Shown: in pieces, positions 55,913-63,980 of the stretch
Numbering within the stretch: position 1 is the stretch's first letter
Layout of the letters: every line of letters begins with the position of its first letter
Assembly: GCF_034372165.1 (NCBI RefSeq)
Contig: NZ_CP139698.1
Span: forward strand, 1,364,001 to 1,428,000
Length of the DNA stretch: 64,000 bases
Direction of reading: 5' to 3'
Source: Christiangramia sp. OXR-203
Lineage (GTDB): Bacteria; Bacteroidota; Bacteroidia; Flavobacteriales; Flavobacteriaceae
Notes under the pieces: model-generated
Told to the model about the DNA's origin: nothing
Seen by the model: only the letters and a program-made list of their open reading frames with translations
Databases searched by the model: none
Position numbers and translations under genes: made by a program

Positions 55913-57832
55913 CTATTTAGATAACTTGATTATTTTTGGTTTTTCTCCATCCCAGAATCTCATTTCAAATGGATATTCTTTAGGATCCCGAATAATATTT
56001 TCTACCATAGAGATAAATTCTTCTCCTTTAAAGTCTTTGTAATCTTCTAAATTAATAAGACGATCTAAAGCTTTCAAAAAGTCATTGCGACAGTAGAAAA
56101 ATCCTGTATTTACTATATCGTATAGGAGATTTTTTTCCATTTCTTCATACGTGCATAAAATACTAACAAATGCCCAAATTGTTGAATTGTTTTTAATAAG
56201 AATCGCTTGAAAAAGAATGCTTAAAAAATAGCCTTGTGGATTAACATTCTTTAAATAATATTCTGTCATCAAATACCAAGCTGTTGGATAAATAGCATCT
56301 AAAAATAATACTTCGAAGATTTTGTCGAACTGCCTTAGTTCACTTTCAATTAATCCTGTAAGCTTCTCATTTGCTGCAAATTCTTTTCGTTCTTGATGTT
56401 CAATACCGATAACATTTATTAAGAAGTGTAGTAACGTGAACTTAATATTAAATTCATATTTATCGTGTTTTTTGTCTTCAGCAAGACTATCATTTGCCGT
56501 GAGAAATTTGTCAAAATATTCAAAAGCTAATTTATAATCCCCAGAATACATCAACGCATCTCCGTAAGTGCCTAAAAGAAAAATATTTTCTTTTTCTAAT
56601 GGTATAGCTTCCTTGTATAACGATGCGCTACATTTATACCTCCTAATTTGAAATAATAAACCAGCTAATTCCCTTTTAAAATAAAAACGATCCAAATAAG
56701 AACTATCTGTTTTGATAGCTTTATTATAGTAATGGAGAGCTTTGTCCAAAATGTAATGGGATTTATAATAACTACCATAATTATAATATGCCGTACTTAA
56801 AAAGCTTTGATTATTATGCTTTATACAAAGTAAAATTAATCTGTTGTAAAATTCTTCAATCTTTGGTCTGTCTATAAAATTATTATTGCCTAAAAAGACA
56901 ATTGCTTGTAAAAAGCTTTGATTTATCAAATCATCTGACAAATAAATCGAATCAATTATTTTGGGTAGAAAAATATTGTCGGTATCACAAGCTATTAATT
57001 CGGGTAGGATATATGTTAGAATTGGACTGTGCATTAAAAAACTATCCAATAAATTGTATTCACTTATTAGTTGTTTTAAATCTTTCCGTTTTCCGGTATT
57101 AGCTAAAAAAAGAACTAAGGCTTTATGCAAAACATCTAAAAGAAAATCTTCATCAATATTTTCTAATTTTTCATCCCAGCCTATCGAACTACCAAAAGCT
57201 GATTTTAAATTTAAAACCAATTGTCCTTCTAACAGATTTATTTCAAGAGATGCTTTTGATTTGTCCCTTGATAAATTTATCAATAAATGCCTCTCTCCAA
57301 TCGCAGCGGATAGAATTCTTTTAAACTTGATAGGTCCAGAAAGGTGATTTATAAAACCTACTACAGGAAAGCTAAATGATTTACTGGTGTAATGAGATAA
57401 AGTTTCTAAATCATGATGAATTTTATCTGAACTATCAGTATTCCAGCACTGTGCATCATTAAATTTTAAAGTATAGGATTTATTCTTTGAGTTGGATGAT
57501 AAGAATGCATAACGTTTAATCCAGTCAAAGTAGTATTGGTTGTCATCAGCGTTATATCTGAATATAGCTACTGGTAAATCATAATTAGCCAGTTGCCTGA
57601 TCTTTTTGATAGGCATATTAATTGACTTTTTTGCTGATATTGATTTACTGTCTGTTGCTTTTAATTGTATCCAAAAAACTAATCCTGTAGGTTGTTCATT
57701 ATCATCAAATATCTCCACCTCAATATCAATACCGTAATCTTTTCCCTTCTCCCTTATTACCCATTGATCTGGAAAGATATTTCTTAATTGGTGAACACTT
57801 TTCTCTTCTAAAATATGGGTTTTGCTTCTCAT
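55913..57832 (-). CDS. DUF4365-TPR protein
   Basis: The N-terminal part carries REKGKDYGIDIEVEIFDDN and VFWIQLKATDS, the D...E...QLK pattern of DUF4365, a PD-(D/E)XK-related fold. The C-terminal 400 residues are tetratricopeptide repeats (for example SFLSTAYYNYGSYYKSHYIL, LALLGTY-like helices and YKLAFEYFDKFL). The gene starts right after the stop of the methylase gene and ends right at the next, all with no spacing. It could be an effector or sensor that works with the type IIG enzyme. No known homologue role is claimed. Confidence 0.72.
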   Translation of the reverse strand: MRSKTHILEEKSVHQLRNIFPDQWVIREKGKDYGIDIEVEIFDDNEQPTGLVFWIQLKATDSKSISAKKSINMPIKKIRQLANYDLPVAIFRYNADDNQYYFDWIKRYAFLSSNSKNKSYTLKFNDAQCWNTDSSDKIHHDLETLSHYTSKSFSFPVVGFINHLSGPIKFKRILSAAIGERHLLINLSRDKSKASLEINLLEGQLVLNLKSAFGSSIGWDEKLENIDEDFLLDVLHKALVLFLANTGKRKDLKQLISEYNLLDSFLMHSPILTYILPELIACDTDNIFLPKIIDSIYLSDDLINQSFLQAIVFLGNNNFIDRPKIEEFYNRLILLCIKHNNQSFLSTAYYNYGSYYKSHYILDKALHYYNKAIKTDSSYLDRFYFKRELAGLLFQIRRYKCSASLYKEAIPLEKENIFLLGTYGDALMYSGDYKLAFEYFDKFLTANDSLAEDKKHDKYEFNIKFTLLHFLINVIGIEHQERKEFAANEKLTGLIESELRQFDKIFEVLFLDAIYPTAWYLMTEYYLKNVNPQGYFLSILFQAILIKNNSTIWAFVSILCTYEEMEKNLLYDIVNTGFFYCRNDFLKALDRLINLEDYKDFKGEEFISMVENIIRDPKEYPFEMRFWDGEKPKIIKLSK

Positions 57833-60800
57833 TCAACTATTTTCAACAATTACAATTTCTTCATCTGAAAGCCCATATAGCTCATAAACTTTTGAGTCAA
57901 TCTCTTTTTCTATTTGAGCTATTTGTTTCTGAAGGTCTAAAGCTTTTCTCTTGTTTTCTTCAAAAAGTTCCATCCATTCAAATTCATCTTTTTTGTTAAG
58001 CGTAGCAATAGGTTCGAGATTGTCCTTTACTCTTAATTTATTGGTGGCTTTTATTGCTTTGTTAAGTTCTTCCATGAAAGTTGCAAAATCTAAATCATAC
58101 CAACTTTCTAGTTTGCGTTGAAGTCTGTGAAATTGTAGAGTACCTTTAATATAATTCTGAAATCTATGATCTAAATTTTGAAGATCATTCACGTCCTTTA
58201 TTATCTTACCTGTTGCATTATTAAAGTATTCTTCATTTTGAAATTCTGGTATAGGTATTTGCTCGAAATATTGTGGCTTTACCTCAATATATCCACCGCT
58301 TCTAACAACACAGATGGATTTAAGAAACTCCCAAACTATTTTAGAATTAAGCACACATAATAGGGTTCTATTGTCAGAAGGAAGAAATACCGCAGGTGCA
58401 TTAACGTAAGTTCCTTCGGTATCTAAACAAAATTTATTTGAATTTTGGAGGTTAGGAAAGATGATCTTGGGTTGCTCGAATAATTCATAATAAGCACAAT
58501 TCCTCAATTCCCACCAATAATCGCCTTGATCATAACGTTTTTTAGCACGTTCCATAAAAGGCATCAAATGTGAAAATATTTCGGCATTATCAGTTGATAC
58601 CCCTTTTAACCTTTCGTCTTCGGTTTCTAAGTTTGAATATTCTTCGTTAGTCGATTTACTTTCAAATAAAATTAGGTTTTGTGTAGCATCTTGAGTTTTC
58701 CATTTTTTTATCTCTTTTCCTTCAAAAATCGGTTTGATATGTTCTTCATTGTTGAAATCATCTTGTACAATAAACGCATCATTCAGTCCTGTAATTAAAC
58801 CCCGATATGATTTTCCAAATCTTTCTTTAATAGTATTTAGAGTAGATAATTTTTTGAATAATTTGGATTTTTCAACAGATAAAAAAGACCAAGAATTGGG
58901 TTCAAGGGTTTCTTGTAACACACTTATACTATCGTGTACTTCAATATTAATAACGTTGCTTTGTGATGATTTGGGGATTTTTATGTATTTGAATTTATTG
59001 TTATTTGGATCATATTTATCAAGGATTATTATTACCGGATAGGTGGTTGCTCCATCAAATATTTGTACTTCTGTAAAATCTATATATTCTTTAAACCGTG
59101 TTTCGTTATTCAAATAATCTCGCAATACTTTACCAGCAGTTGTCTTGTCAAATGTATTAGATATATAACCCATCAAACCTTTCTCATTAATAAGGTTTGA
59201 CCCCAACTCGTAGAAGTAGGCGAATAAATCGCTTGAGGGATGAAATACTTTATAGTTCTTTTCAAAATAGCTGATAAAATCCGTCAAAAGCTCTGCACGC
59301 ACGTAGGGTGGATTCCCAATCACCACATCAAAACCACCATCGGCAAAGACCTCGGGAAATTCATTTTCCCATTTAAATGCTTTATGACCAGCCATATTTT
59401 TACTATCAATAAGGCTATTGCCACATTTGATATTGCTGCTTAAATCATTTAATTTTCTTCGTGGTTGTGCGGTACGTAGCCAAAGCGAGAGTTTGGCGAT
59501 CTCTACACTTTCCTGATTAAGGTCAACGCCATAAATATTCTTTTCTAAGATGGTGTTTTCAATATCTGGAAACTGCAAACCACCACCTAGAATTTTGGTT
59601 TTCAACTCATCAATATAGTTATGTTCTTTAATTAGGAAATCAAGTGCCTGGTTTAAAAATGCTCCAGAACCGCAAGCGGGATCACAAATTGTCAACTGCA
59701 AAAGCCAATCACGATAGCTGTCCAGAGTTTCCAAAAGCTGTTTTTTGGTATTTTGATGTGTGCCTTTTTTGACTTCAAAATAATCTGCCTCTTTAAAACC
59801 TAGCTCTATCTTCTTTTCCTCACAAAGTTTGCCAACAGTATTTTCTACGATGTATTTGGTAATATACTTTGGTGTGTAAAAAACTCCATCTTTTTTGCGC
59901 TTACTGGTCTGTTTGTCAAATTCACCGCCTTCAATCTCTGCGTTTACACTTTCAATTTCGTTAAGGGAGTTCTCAAAAATATGTCCTAGGATATTTACAT
60001 CTACTTGGCTTTCAAAATCATAATTGGACAATTTGATGGTGTATTTGTACAATAAATCATTATCAATTTCAAGGGCATCTAGTATAGTATCGGGTTTAAA
60101 CAAGCCGCCATTATAAGCGTAAATTTCTGCGCGTTTTTGTGTTCCTATGCGCCCAATGTCCAGAAAATTAAAATATTGCTTAAAAAGGCCATATAAAGGG
60201 CGTTCATCGCCAAAATCCCAATCGTCCTTCCATTTGTTTAATATTTGAAGTGTAGAATTAGAGGGTAGTAGCATTCTGTCTTCTGCAAAAAAGATAAACA
60301 GGAAGCGGTCTATAAGTTTTTGGGACTTTTGAAAAAGAGTGAGCTTTACATTCTTTTCAAGACGCTGAATATCCTCTAGATCATCTGTACGCTCGGTTTC
60401 ACTTAATTTTGCCTTTACAGTTTTTGCATTATTCCGTACCAGGTCTCTATAGATTTCACGCTTAAATATGGAATAATCTTTGTAAAATGCCTTTGTAATT
60501 TCTTCTTCTTCTGCAATAGATGCTTCCTTAATTTTAAGTGGTACATTATTATGTACTTTATTAATATGTAAGCATAGATAGAGCAGGGCAAACCGGCTTT
60601 TCGAAAGCGTAAACAAATCGAATTCTTCAAATTCGGTTGCATCATTGATATAAAAACGTAGCTTTTCAAAGTTTGAGGTTATTACATACACACAACCTTT
60701 TTGATTGGCTTTATAATCAAAGGCTTGACGACGGATGCTCTCTAAATCCTTTGTGTTAGTGCCTTTTAATTCAATAACACCTATTGCCACATCATCCTTC

Positions 60801-61075
60801 AAAATAGCACCGTCCGCTTTTCGTGCGTTTCTTTCGTTTTTGAACTCGGTTGTTAAATTTGAGTTGGGATTTGGAAATAGGGTATAACCTAAAATATTAA
60901 CGAACAACTCATTTAGAAAAGTTGCTTGGTATTGTTCCTCTTTAGCACTTTTTATATTTTCTTGAATAGTTGTGTTCCAGAAGTATTTTTGATATTTCTT
61001 ATATGCTTTGTCAACTATTTTTTCATCAAGCAAAGCGAGATGTGATTTTAGAACTGATGCTTGGAATAATGCCAT
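57833..61075 (-). CDS. Type IIG (Eco57I-like) restriction-modification enzyme
   Basis: A 1080-residue fusion. The N-terminal nuclease is seen in TEFKNERNARKADGAIL and VAIGVIELKGTN (D...ExK). The methyltransferase has motif I, DPACGSGAFLNQALDFL (about 464), and motif IV, VVIGNPPYVRAE (about 588), the NPPY of N6-adenine methylases; a target-recognition domain and coiled-coil end follow (LQKQIAQIEKEIDSKVYELYG). One protein thus reads, methylates and cuts DNA. The downstream DUF4365-TPR and GIY-YIG genes are joined to it with no spacing. Confidence 0.9.
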   Translation of the reverse strand: MALFQASVLKSHLALLDEKIVDKAYKKYQKYFWNTTIQENIKSAKEEQYQATFLNELFVNILGYTLFPNPNSNLTTEFKNERNARKADGAILKDDVAIGVIELKGTNTKDLESIRRQAFDYKANQKGCVYVITSNFEKLRFYINDATEFEEFDLFTLSKSRFALLYLCLHINKVHNNVPLKIKEASIAEEEEITKAFYKDYSIFKREIYRDLVRNNAKTVKAKLSETERTDDLEDIQRLEKNVKLTLFQKSQKLIDRFLFIFFAEDRMLLPSNSTLQILNKWKDDWDFGDERPLYGLFKQYFNFLDIGRIGTQKRAEIYAYNGGLFKPDTILDALEIDNDLLYKYTIKLSNYDFESQVDVNILGHIFENSLNEIESVNAEIEGGEFDKQTSKRKKDGVFYTPKYITKYIVENTVGKLCEEKKIELGFKEADYFEVKKGTHQNTKKQLLETLDSYRDWLLQLTICDPACGSGAFLNQALDFLIKEHNYIDELKTKILGGGLQFPDIENTILEKNIYGVDLNQESVEIAKLSLWLRTAQPRRKLNDLSSNIKCGNSLIDSKNMAGHKAFKWENEFPEVFADGGFDVVIGNPPYVRAELLTDFISYFEKNYKVFHPSSDLFAYFYELGSNLINEKGLMGYISNTFDKTTAGKVLRDYLNNETRFKEYIDFTEVQIFDGATTYPVIIILDKYDPNNNKFKYIKIPKSSQSNVINIEVHDSISVLQETLEPNSWSFLSVEKSKLFKKLSTLNTIKERFGKSYRGLITGLNDAFIVQDDFNNEEHIKPIFEGKEIKKWKTQDATQNLILFESKSTNEEYSNLETEDERLKGVSTDNAEIFSHLMPFMERAKKRYDQGDYWWELRNCAYYELFEQPKIIFPNLQNSNKFCLDTEGTYVNAPAVFLPSDNRTLLCVLNSKIVWEFLKSICVVRSGGYIEVKPQYFEQIPIPEFQNEEYFNNATGKIIKDVNDLQNLDHRFQNYIKGTLQFHRLQRKLESWYDLDFATFMEELNKAIKATNKLRVKDNLEPIATLNKKDEFEWMELFEENKRKALDLQKQIAQIEKEIDSKVYELYGLSDEEIVIVENS

Positions 61076-61214
61076 TAAATGCTATAGGGGTTACTGATTT
61101 ATCAAAAATAAGAAAAGTAACTCGGCATTAACATTTTATTTATACACAGGACATCAACATCTTCATGGGGATACAAAAAAAATTATTGGGATTTCAATTT
61201 TTTAAGGTATAATC

Positions 61215-61625
61215 TTAGTTATTTGAAGTGCTCTCGAGTTCGGTAATACGTTTTTGAAGTATCGATTTTGTCTCTTTTAACGAGTCATTGGCGTCTTCTA
61301 AGGCGTTATTAGCTTTTTCCAATGCATCTAATTGATTTTGAAGATTCACTAATTTTTCGCGTAGGACTTCTGGATCAGTTTCTTTAATGATGGAAGCGGC
61401 GGAATCCTTTTGTAGCATTGGACCAGTACCAGTTAAAATCCATTCAGCACTATATCGGGGATAATTATCAACCAAAGCCAATAACCACTTTGCCTGAATA
61501 TCCGTGCCTTTATTTATAGCTCGAGATAGTACACCTTTACTAGCACCAATGGTCTTTTCCAAATTGGTAATACTAATCCCTTCATTTTGGGCAATATCTA
61601 TAAAAACTTGTAAAATATTCCTCAT
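61215..61625 (-). CDS. Repressor-like HTH protein with coiled-coil tail
   Basis: The ATG at 61625 (MRNILQVFIDIAQNEGI) is preferred to an in-frame ATG at 61646, because the longer form would begin within the operator palindrome. The 136-residue protein has an N-terminal Cro/CI-like HTH (NEGISITNLEKTIGASKGVL, then SRAINKGTDIQ) and a WILTGTGPML segment typical of phage-repressor-type Bacteroidota proteins, then a coiled coil of EKANNALEDANDSLKETKS. It is divergent from the small HTH, sigma and dead-Cas12f genes, with two palindromic operators between. It is probably their repressor, perhaps under stress control; no protease-type domain is seen. Confidence 0.78.
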   Translation of the reverse strand: MRNILQVFIDIAQNEGISITNLEKTIGASKGVLSRAINKGTDIQAKWLLALVDNYPRYSAEWILTGTGPMLQKDSAASIIKETDPEVLREKLVNLQNQLDALEKANNALEDANDSLKETKSILQKRITELESTSNN

Positions 61626-61628
61626 ACA

Positions 61629-61682
61629 GAAGATAATTATCTTCAAAAAGTTAGTTTAGTTGAAAATTATCAACTATATTTG
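61629..61682. promoter_or_regulatory. Operator pair and promoter of the sigma/dCas12f operon
   Basis: O1 is the perfect palindrome GAAGATAATTATCTTC (61629-61644). O2 is TAGTTGA-AAATTA-TCAACTA (61657-61676). They share the GA(T/A)AATTATC core and their centres are 30 bases apart, three helical turns. On the plus strand TATATTTG (61675-61682) is a perfect Bacteroidota -7 box that O2 overlaps; the -33 box is weak. O1 lies four bases before the repressor ATG, so one protein could shut both directions. Confidence 0.68.
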
Positions 61683-61735
61683 GTTTTGTTCCCAACAGCG
61701 GAACAATTCACTGAACAGGCAAACTTACGTAATTT

Positions 61736-61915
61736 ATGAAGAAAACTTATAACACGGGAGTAGTAAAAGCCCTTGCTTGTAAATATAAAGTGACTCCTCG
61801 TTACATAAGATATTGTCTTAGCGGTGATAGAACTCCGGTATATGCAGATGAATTAATTGCAGAATATCATAAAATGTTAGAACAAGTAGAAAAGGCATTG
61901 AAGTTCGGGAAATAG
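61736..61915 (+). CDS. Small 59-residue HTH protein
   Basis: ATG at 61736, stop TAG at 61913-61915. The product reads VVKALACKYKVTPRYIRYCL then SGDRTPVYADELIAEY, a compact helix-turn-helix that resembles regulators of phage or plasmid type. Its frame was checked codon by codon. It sits between the regulated promoter and the sigma gene, 81 bases before it, and is probably the first gene of the operon. It could tune the sigma-dCas12f module. Confidence 0.62.
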   Translation: MKKTYNTGVVKALACKYKVTPRYIRYCLSGDRTPVYADELIAEYHKMLEQVEKALKFGK

Positions 61916-61996
61916 GTTTCTAGAATTTTTAAAAAAAACAGAAATTCACTTCAGGTACACATTGTCTAAAATCATTAAATAAACAAGAAAGTTCTT

Positions 61997-62779
61997 ATGT
62001 CAATTGATTATCATGAATTACTATCAACAGGGTACCCTTGTGCTTTCGAAAAAATTCATGCCAGGTATAGCCATATGGTTTTCTGGCTTGGGAAAGGAAT
62101 TATCAGCGATGATTTCGTGGTAGAATCTTTAGTGCAGGATACCTTTTTAAAGTTATGGGCCAACCGGGCTAAGATTAAATCAGAAAAACATCTCTTTTTC
62201 TTTTTAAGAATGGTGATGAAACGGGAATGTTATACCTATTATACTAGTCCTAAGCATAAGTTTTTTAGAAAAATTAATGCTTTAGAAAGTTATGAAAACT
62301 ATCAGGATTACTTAGCCGGCTATGATCCAAAAGATGATGTTCAAGTCCGACAAGAACAAGAAGCTCAACAGGAAGCCTTTGAACAAATTACAAAAGTTTT
62401 ACCGCTACTAAAACCAGAAAGAAAACGCCTGATAGAACTTTGTTTAAAATACGGATTTAAGTATAAATCTATTGCCAGGGTCATGGGTACCAGCATAACC
62501 GATATCAGTAACGAGGTGAAGAGGGCTATTGAAGATATTAAAGTAATCATCAAACAGGGAAGTCAACTTGAAACAATATCTAAACCTACTAAAGCTATCA
62601 AAGGCCAGGAAATGTCCGAAGAGCAGGAAAAGGTTTTGGAATTACGCCTGATACAAAAGTTTTCCTTTTCTGCCATTGCTGATGAGCTTAAGCTTTCCCA
62701 GGAAGAAGTTCATAAGGAATTTATAGCCGCATATAAGTATATGCAGGTGAAACGTGAGGAACAATTAGAATCGGCTTAA
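61997..62779 (+). CDS. ECF-like sigma factor with a second C-terminal HTH, partner of dead Cas12f
   Basis: A 260-residue sigma-70-family protein. Sigma-2 spans about 15-82 (FEKIHARYSHMVFWLGKG, VVESLVQDTFLKLWANRA), the core-polymerase and -10 contact. Sigma-4 spans about 124-187 (LLKPERKRLIELCLKYGFKY, KSIARVMGTSITDISNEV). Unlike ordinary ECF factors a second helix-turn-helix (206-250, EEQEKVLELRLIQKFSFSAI, then ADELKLSQEEVHKEF) follows. The dCas12f start comes one base after the stop (TAAGATG), so the two are translationally coupled. No anti-sigma gene is adjacent. I infer recruitment by dCas12f rather than by a -35 motif. Confidence 0.85.
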   Translation: MSIDYHELLSTGYPCAFEKIHARYSHMVFWLGKGIISDDFVVESLVQDTFLKLWANRAKIKSEKHLFFFLRMVMKRECYTYYTSPKHKFFRKINALESYENYQDYLAGYDPKDDVQVRQEQEAQQEAFEQITKVLPLLKPERKRLIELCLKYGFKYKSIARVMGTSITDISNEVKRAIEDIKVIIKQGSQLETISKPTKAIKGQEMSEEQEKVLELRLIQKFSFSAIADELKLSQEEVHKEFIAAYKYMQVKREEQLESA

Positions 62780-62780
62780 G

Positions 62781-63878
62781 ATGGAAAAGACAACGATGAA
62801 ACTCACTCGAAAGATACAGCTACTCGTGGATCTACCGACGAAAGAGGAGAGGAGGGAAGCACTGGACAAACTATACCAGTGGCAGAACCGTAGTTTTAAA
62901 GCCGCTAATCTTATCGTGTCACATTTATATGTGCAGGAGATGATCCAAGAGTTCTTTTATTTATCCGATAGGGTGAAGTATAAACTGGCAGACGAGAAAA
63001 AAGATGAAGATGGCATTTTGAATCGTTCCCGGATGAATTCTACCTACCGTGTGATATCTGATCGGTACAAAGGAGAGATCCCTACCAATATATTAGGTAA
63101 CCTAAATAAAGCTTTAATTAGCACTTTCAATAAAAATAAGCAGAAGTACTGGAAAGGTGAAGCTTCATTGATGAATTTCAAAAGAGATCTGGCTTTTCCG
63201 TTTGATATGGAAGGCATTAGAGGATTAACCTATAACGAAGAGAAAAAAGCATTCTGTTTTCGTTTATTTTCAATCCCTATGAAAACCTACTTAGGAAAAG
63301 ATTACACAGATAAACGTAGACTGCTAGAGCGGTTAGTAGCAGGCGAAACTAAGCTCTGTGCCTCGCAGATTCAACTGAAAGATAATAAGACCTATTTACT
63401 GGCGGTCTTTGAAATTGAAAAGGAAAAGCATCCTCTAAAACCTGAAGTTATAGCCCAGGCTTCTTTATCCCTTGAACACCCTATTGTAGTTAAAACAGGT
63501 AAGGTAAAACTTAGCATTGGTAGTAGGGACGAATTTTTATATCGAAGGTTAGCAATTCAGGCGGCACGAAAAAGGGCAGAGGTAGGAGCTACTTTTTCCA
63601 GATCAGGACAAGGAAGTAAGAGAAAAACAAAAGCAGTACAAAGATTCCATGAAAAGGAAAAGAATTATGTAAGTAATCGCCTCCACGTATATAGCCGGAA
63701 ATTGATAGATTTCTGTGTGAAACACCAGGCAGGAACACTAATTTTAATAAACCAGGAAGATAAGATAGGCATTGCCAAAGAGGAGGAATTTGTCCTTAGA
63801 AATTGGAGTTATTATGAGCTGACCACTAAAATAAAATACAAGGCAGAAAAAGCCGGCATTGAACTTATTATAGATTAA
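62781..63878 (+). CDS. Nuclease-dead Cas12f homologue (dCas12f), TnpB superfamily
   Basis: The 365-residue protein resembles Cas12f from start to near the end: RKIQLLVDLPTKEE, AANLIVSHLYVQEMIQEFFY, STYRVISDRYKGEIPTNIL, KKAFCFRLFSIPMKTYLGKD and the closing RNWSYYELTTKIKYKAEKAG. Where RuvC-I should read GIDLG it has ASLSLEHPIVV (about 227-237), so the aspartate is lost. Where RuvC-II should read a hydrophobic run plus ED it has TLILINQEDKIGI (319-331), with isoleucine at the expected glutamate place. The protein ends at Asp365, before the zinc ribbon and RuvC-III aspartate. It therefore should bind guide RNA and DNA but not cut. No transposase is beside it. Confidence 0.9.
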   Translation: MEKTTMKLTRKIQLLVDLPTKEERREALDKLYQWQNRSFKAANLIVSHLYVQEMIQEFFYLSDRVKYKLADEKKDEDGILNRSRMNSTYRVISDRYKGEIPTNILGNLNKALISTFNKNKQKYWKGEASLMNFKRDLAFPFDMEGIRGLTYNEEKKAFCFRLFSIPMKTYLGKDYTDKRRLLERLVAGETKLCASQIQLKDNKTYLLAVFEIEKEKHPLKPEVIAQASLSLEHPIVVKTGKVKLSIGSRDEFLYRRLAIQAARKRAEVGATFSRSGQGSKRKTKAVQRFHEKEKNYVSNRLHVYSRKLIDFCVKHQAGTLILINQEDKIGIAKEEEFVLRNWSYYELTTKIKYKAEKAGIELIID

Positions 63879-63884
63879 GTTTTT

Positions 63885-63980
63885 GGTTTTGAGGGTGCTT
63901 GTACACCCGTAAGGTGAGGTTTGTTATAACACTCACTAAATGCGAATAGCATATACAACGGCGTGGGCTTTCTTATTTTT
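63885..63980 (+). ncRNA. Candidate guide RNA of dCas12f
   Basis: Just after the stop at 63878 lie three plausible hairpins: GGGTG-CTTGTA-CACCC (63893-63908), GTGAGGTT...AACACTCAC with one bulged A (63914-63936), and ATGC-GAATA-GCAT (63940-63952). Then comes ATACAAC (63953-63959), much like the CAAC 3' end of Cas12f repeats, followed by a unique stretch that starts GGCGTGGGCTTTCTTA (63960-63975) and a T-run. I take the part up to 63959 as scaffold and what follows as guide of unknown length. The 3' end may lie beyond the window. Confidence 0.6.

Noticed and set aside
56961..57347. 128-codon plus-strand frame opposite the DUF4365 gene
   Set aside because: Antisense shadow without domain signal or ribosome-binding site.
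62781..63878. TnpB of an IS200/IS605-type transposon
   Set aside because: No tnpA or transposon ends are visible, the RuvC site is lost, the zinc ribbon is missing, and the gene is coupled to a sigma factor. Similarity is closer to Cas12f along the whole N-terminal half.
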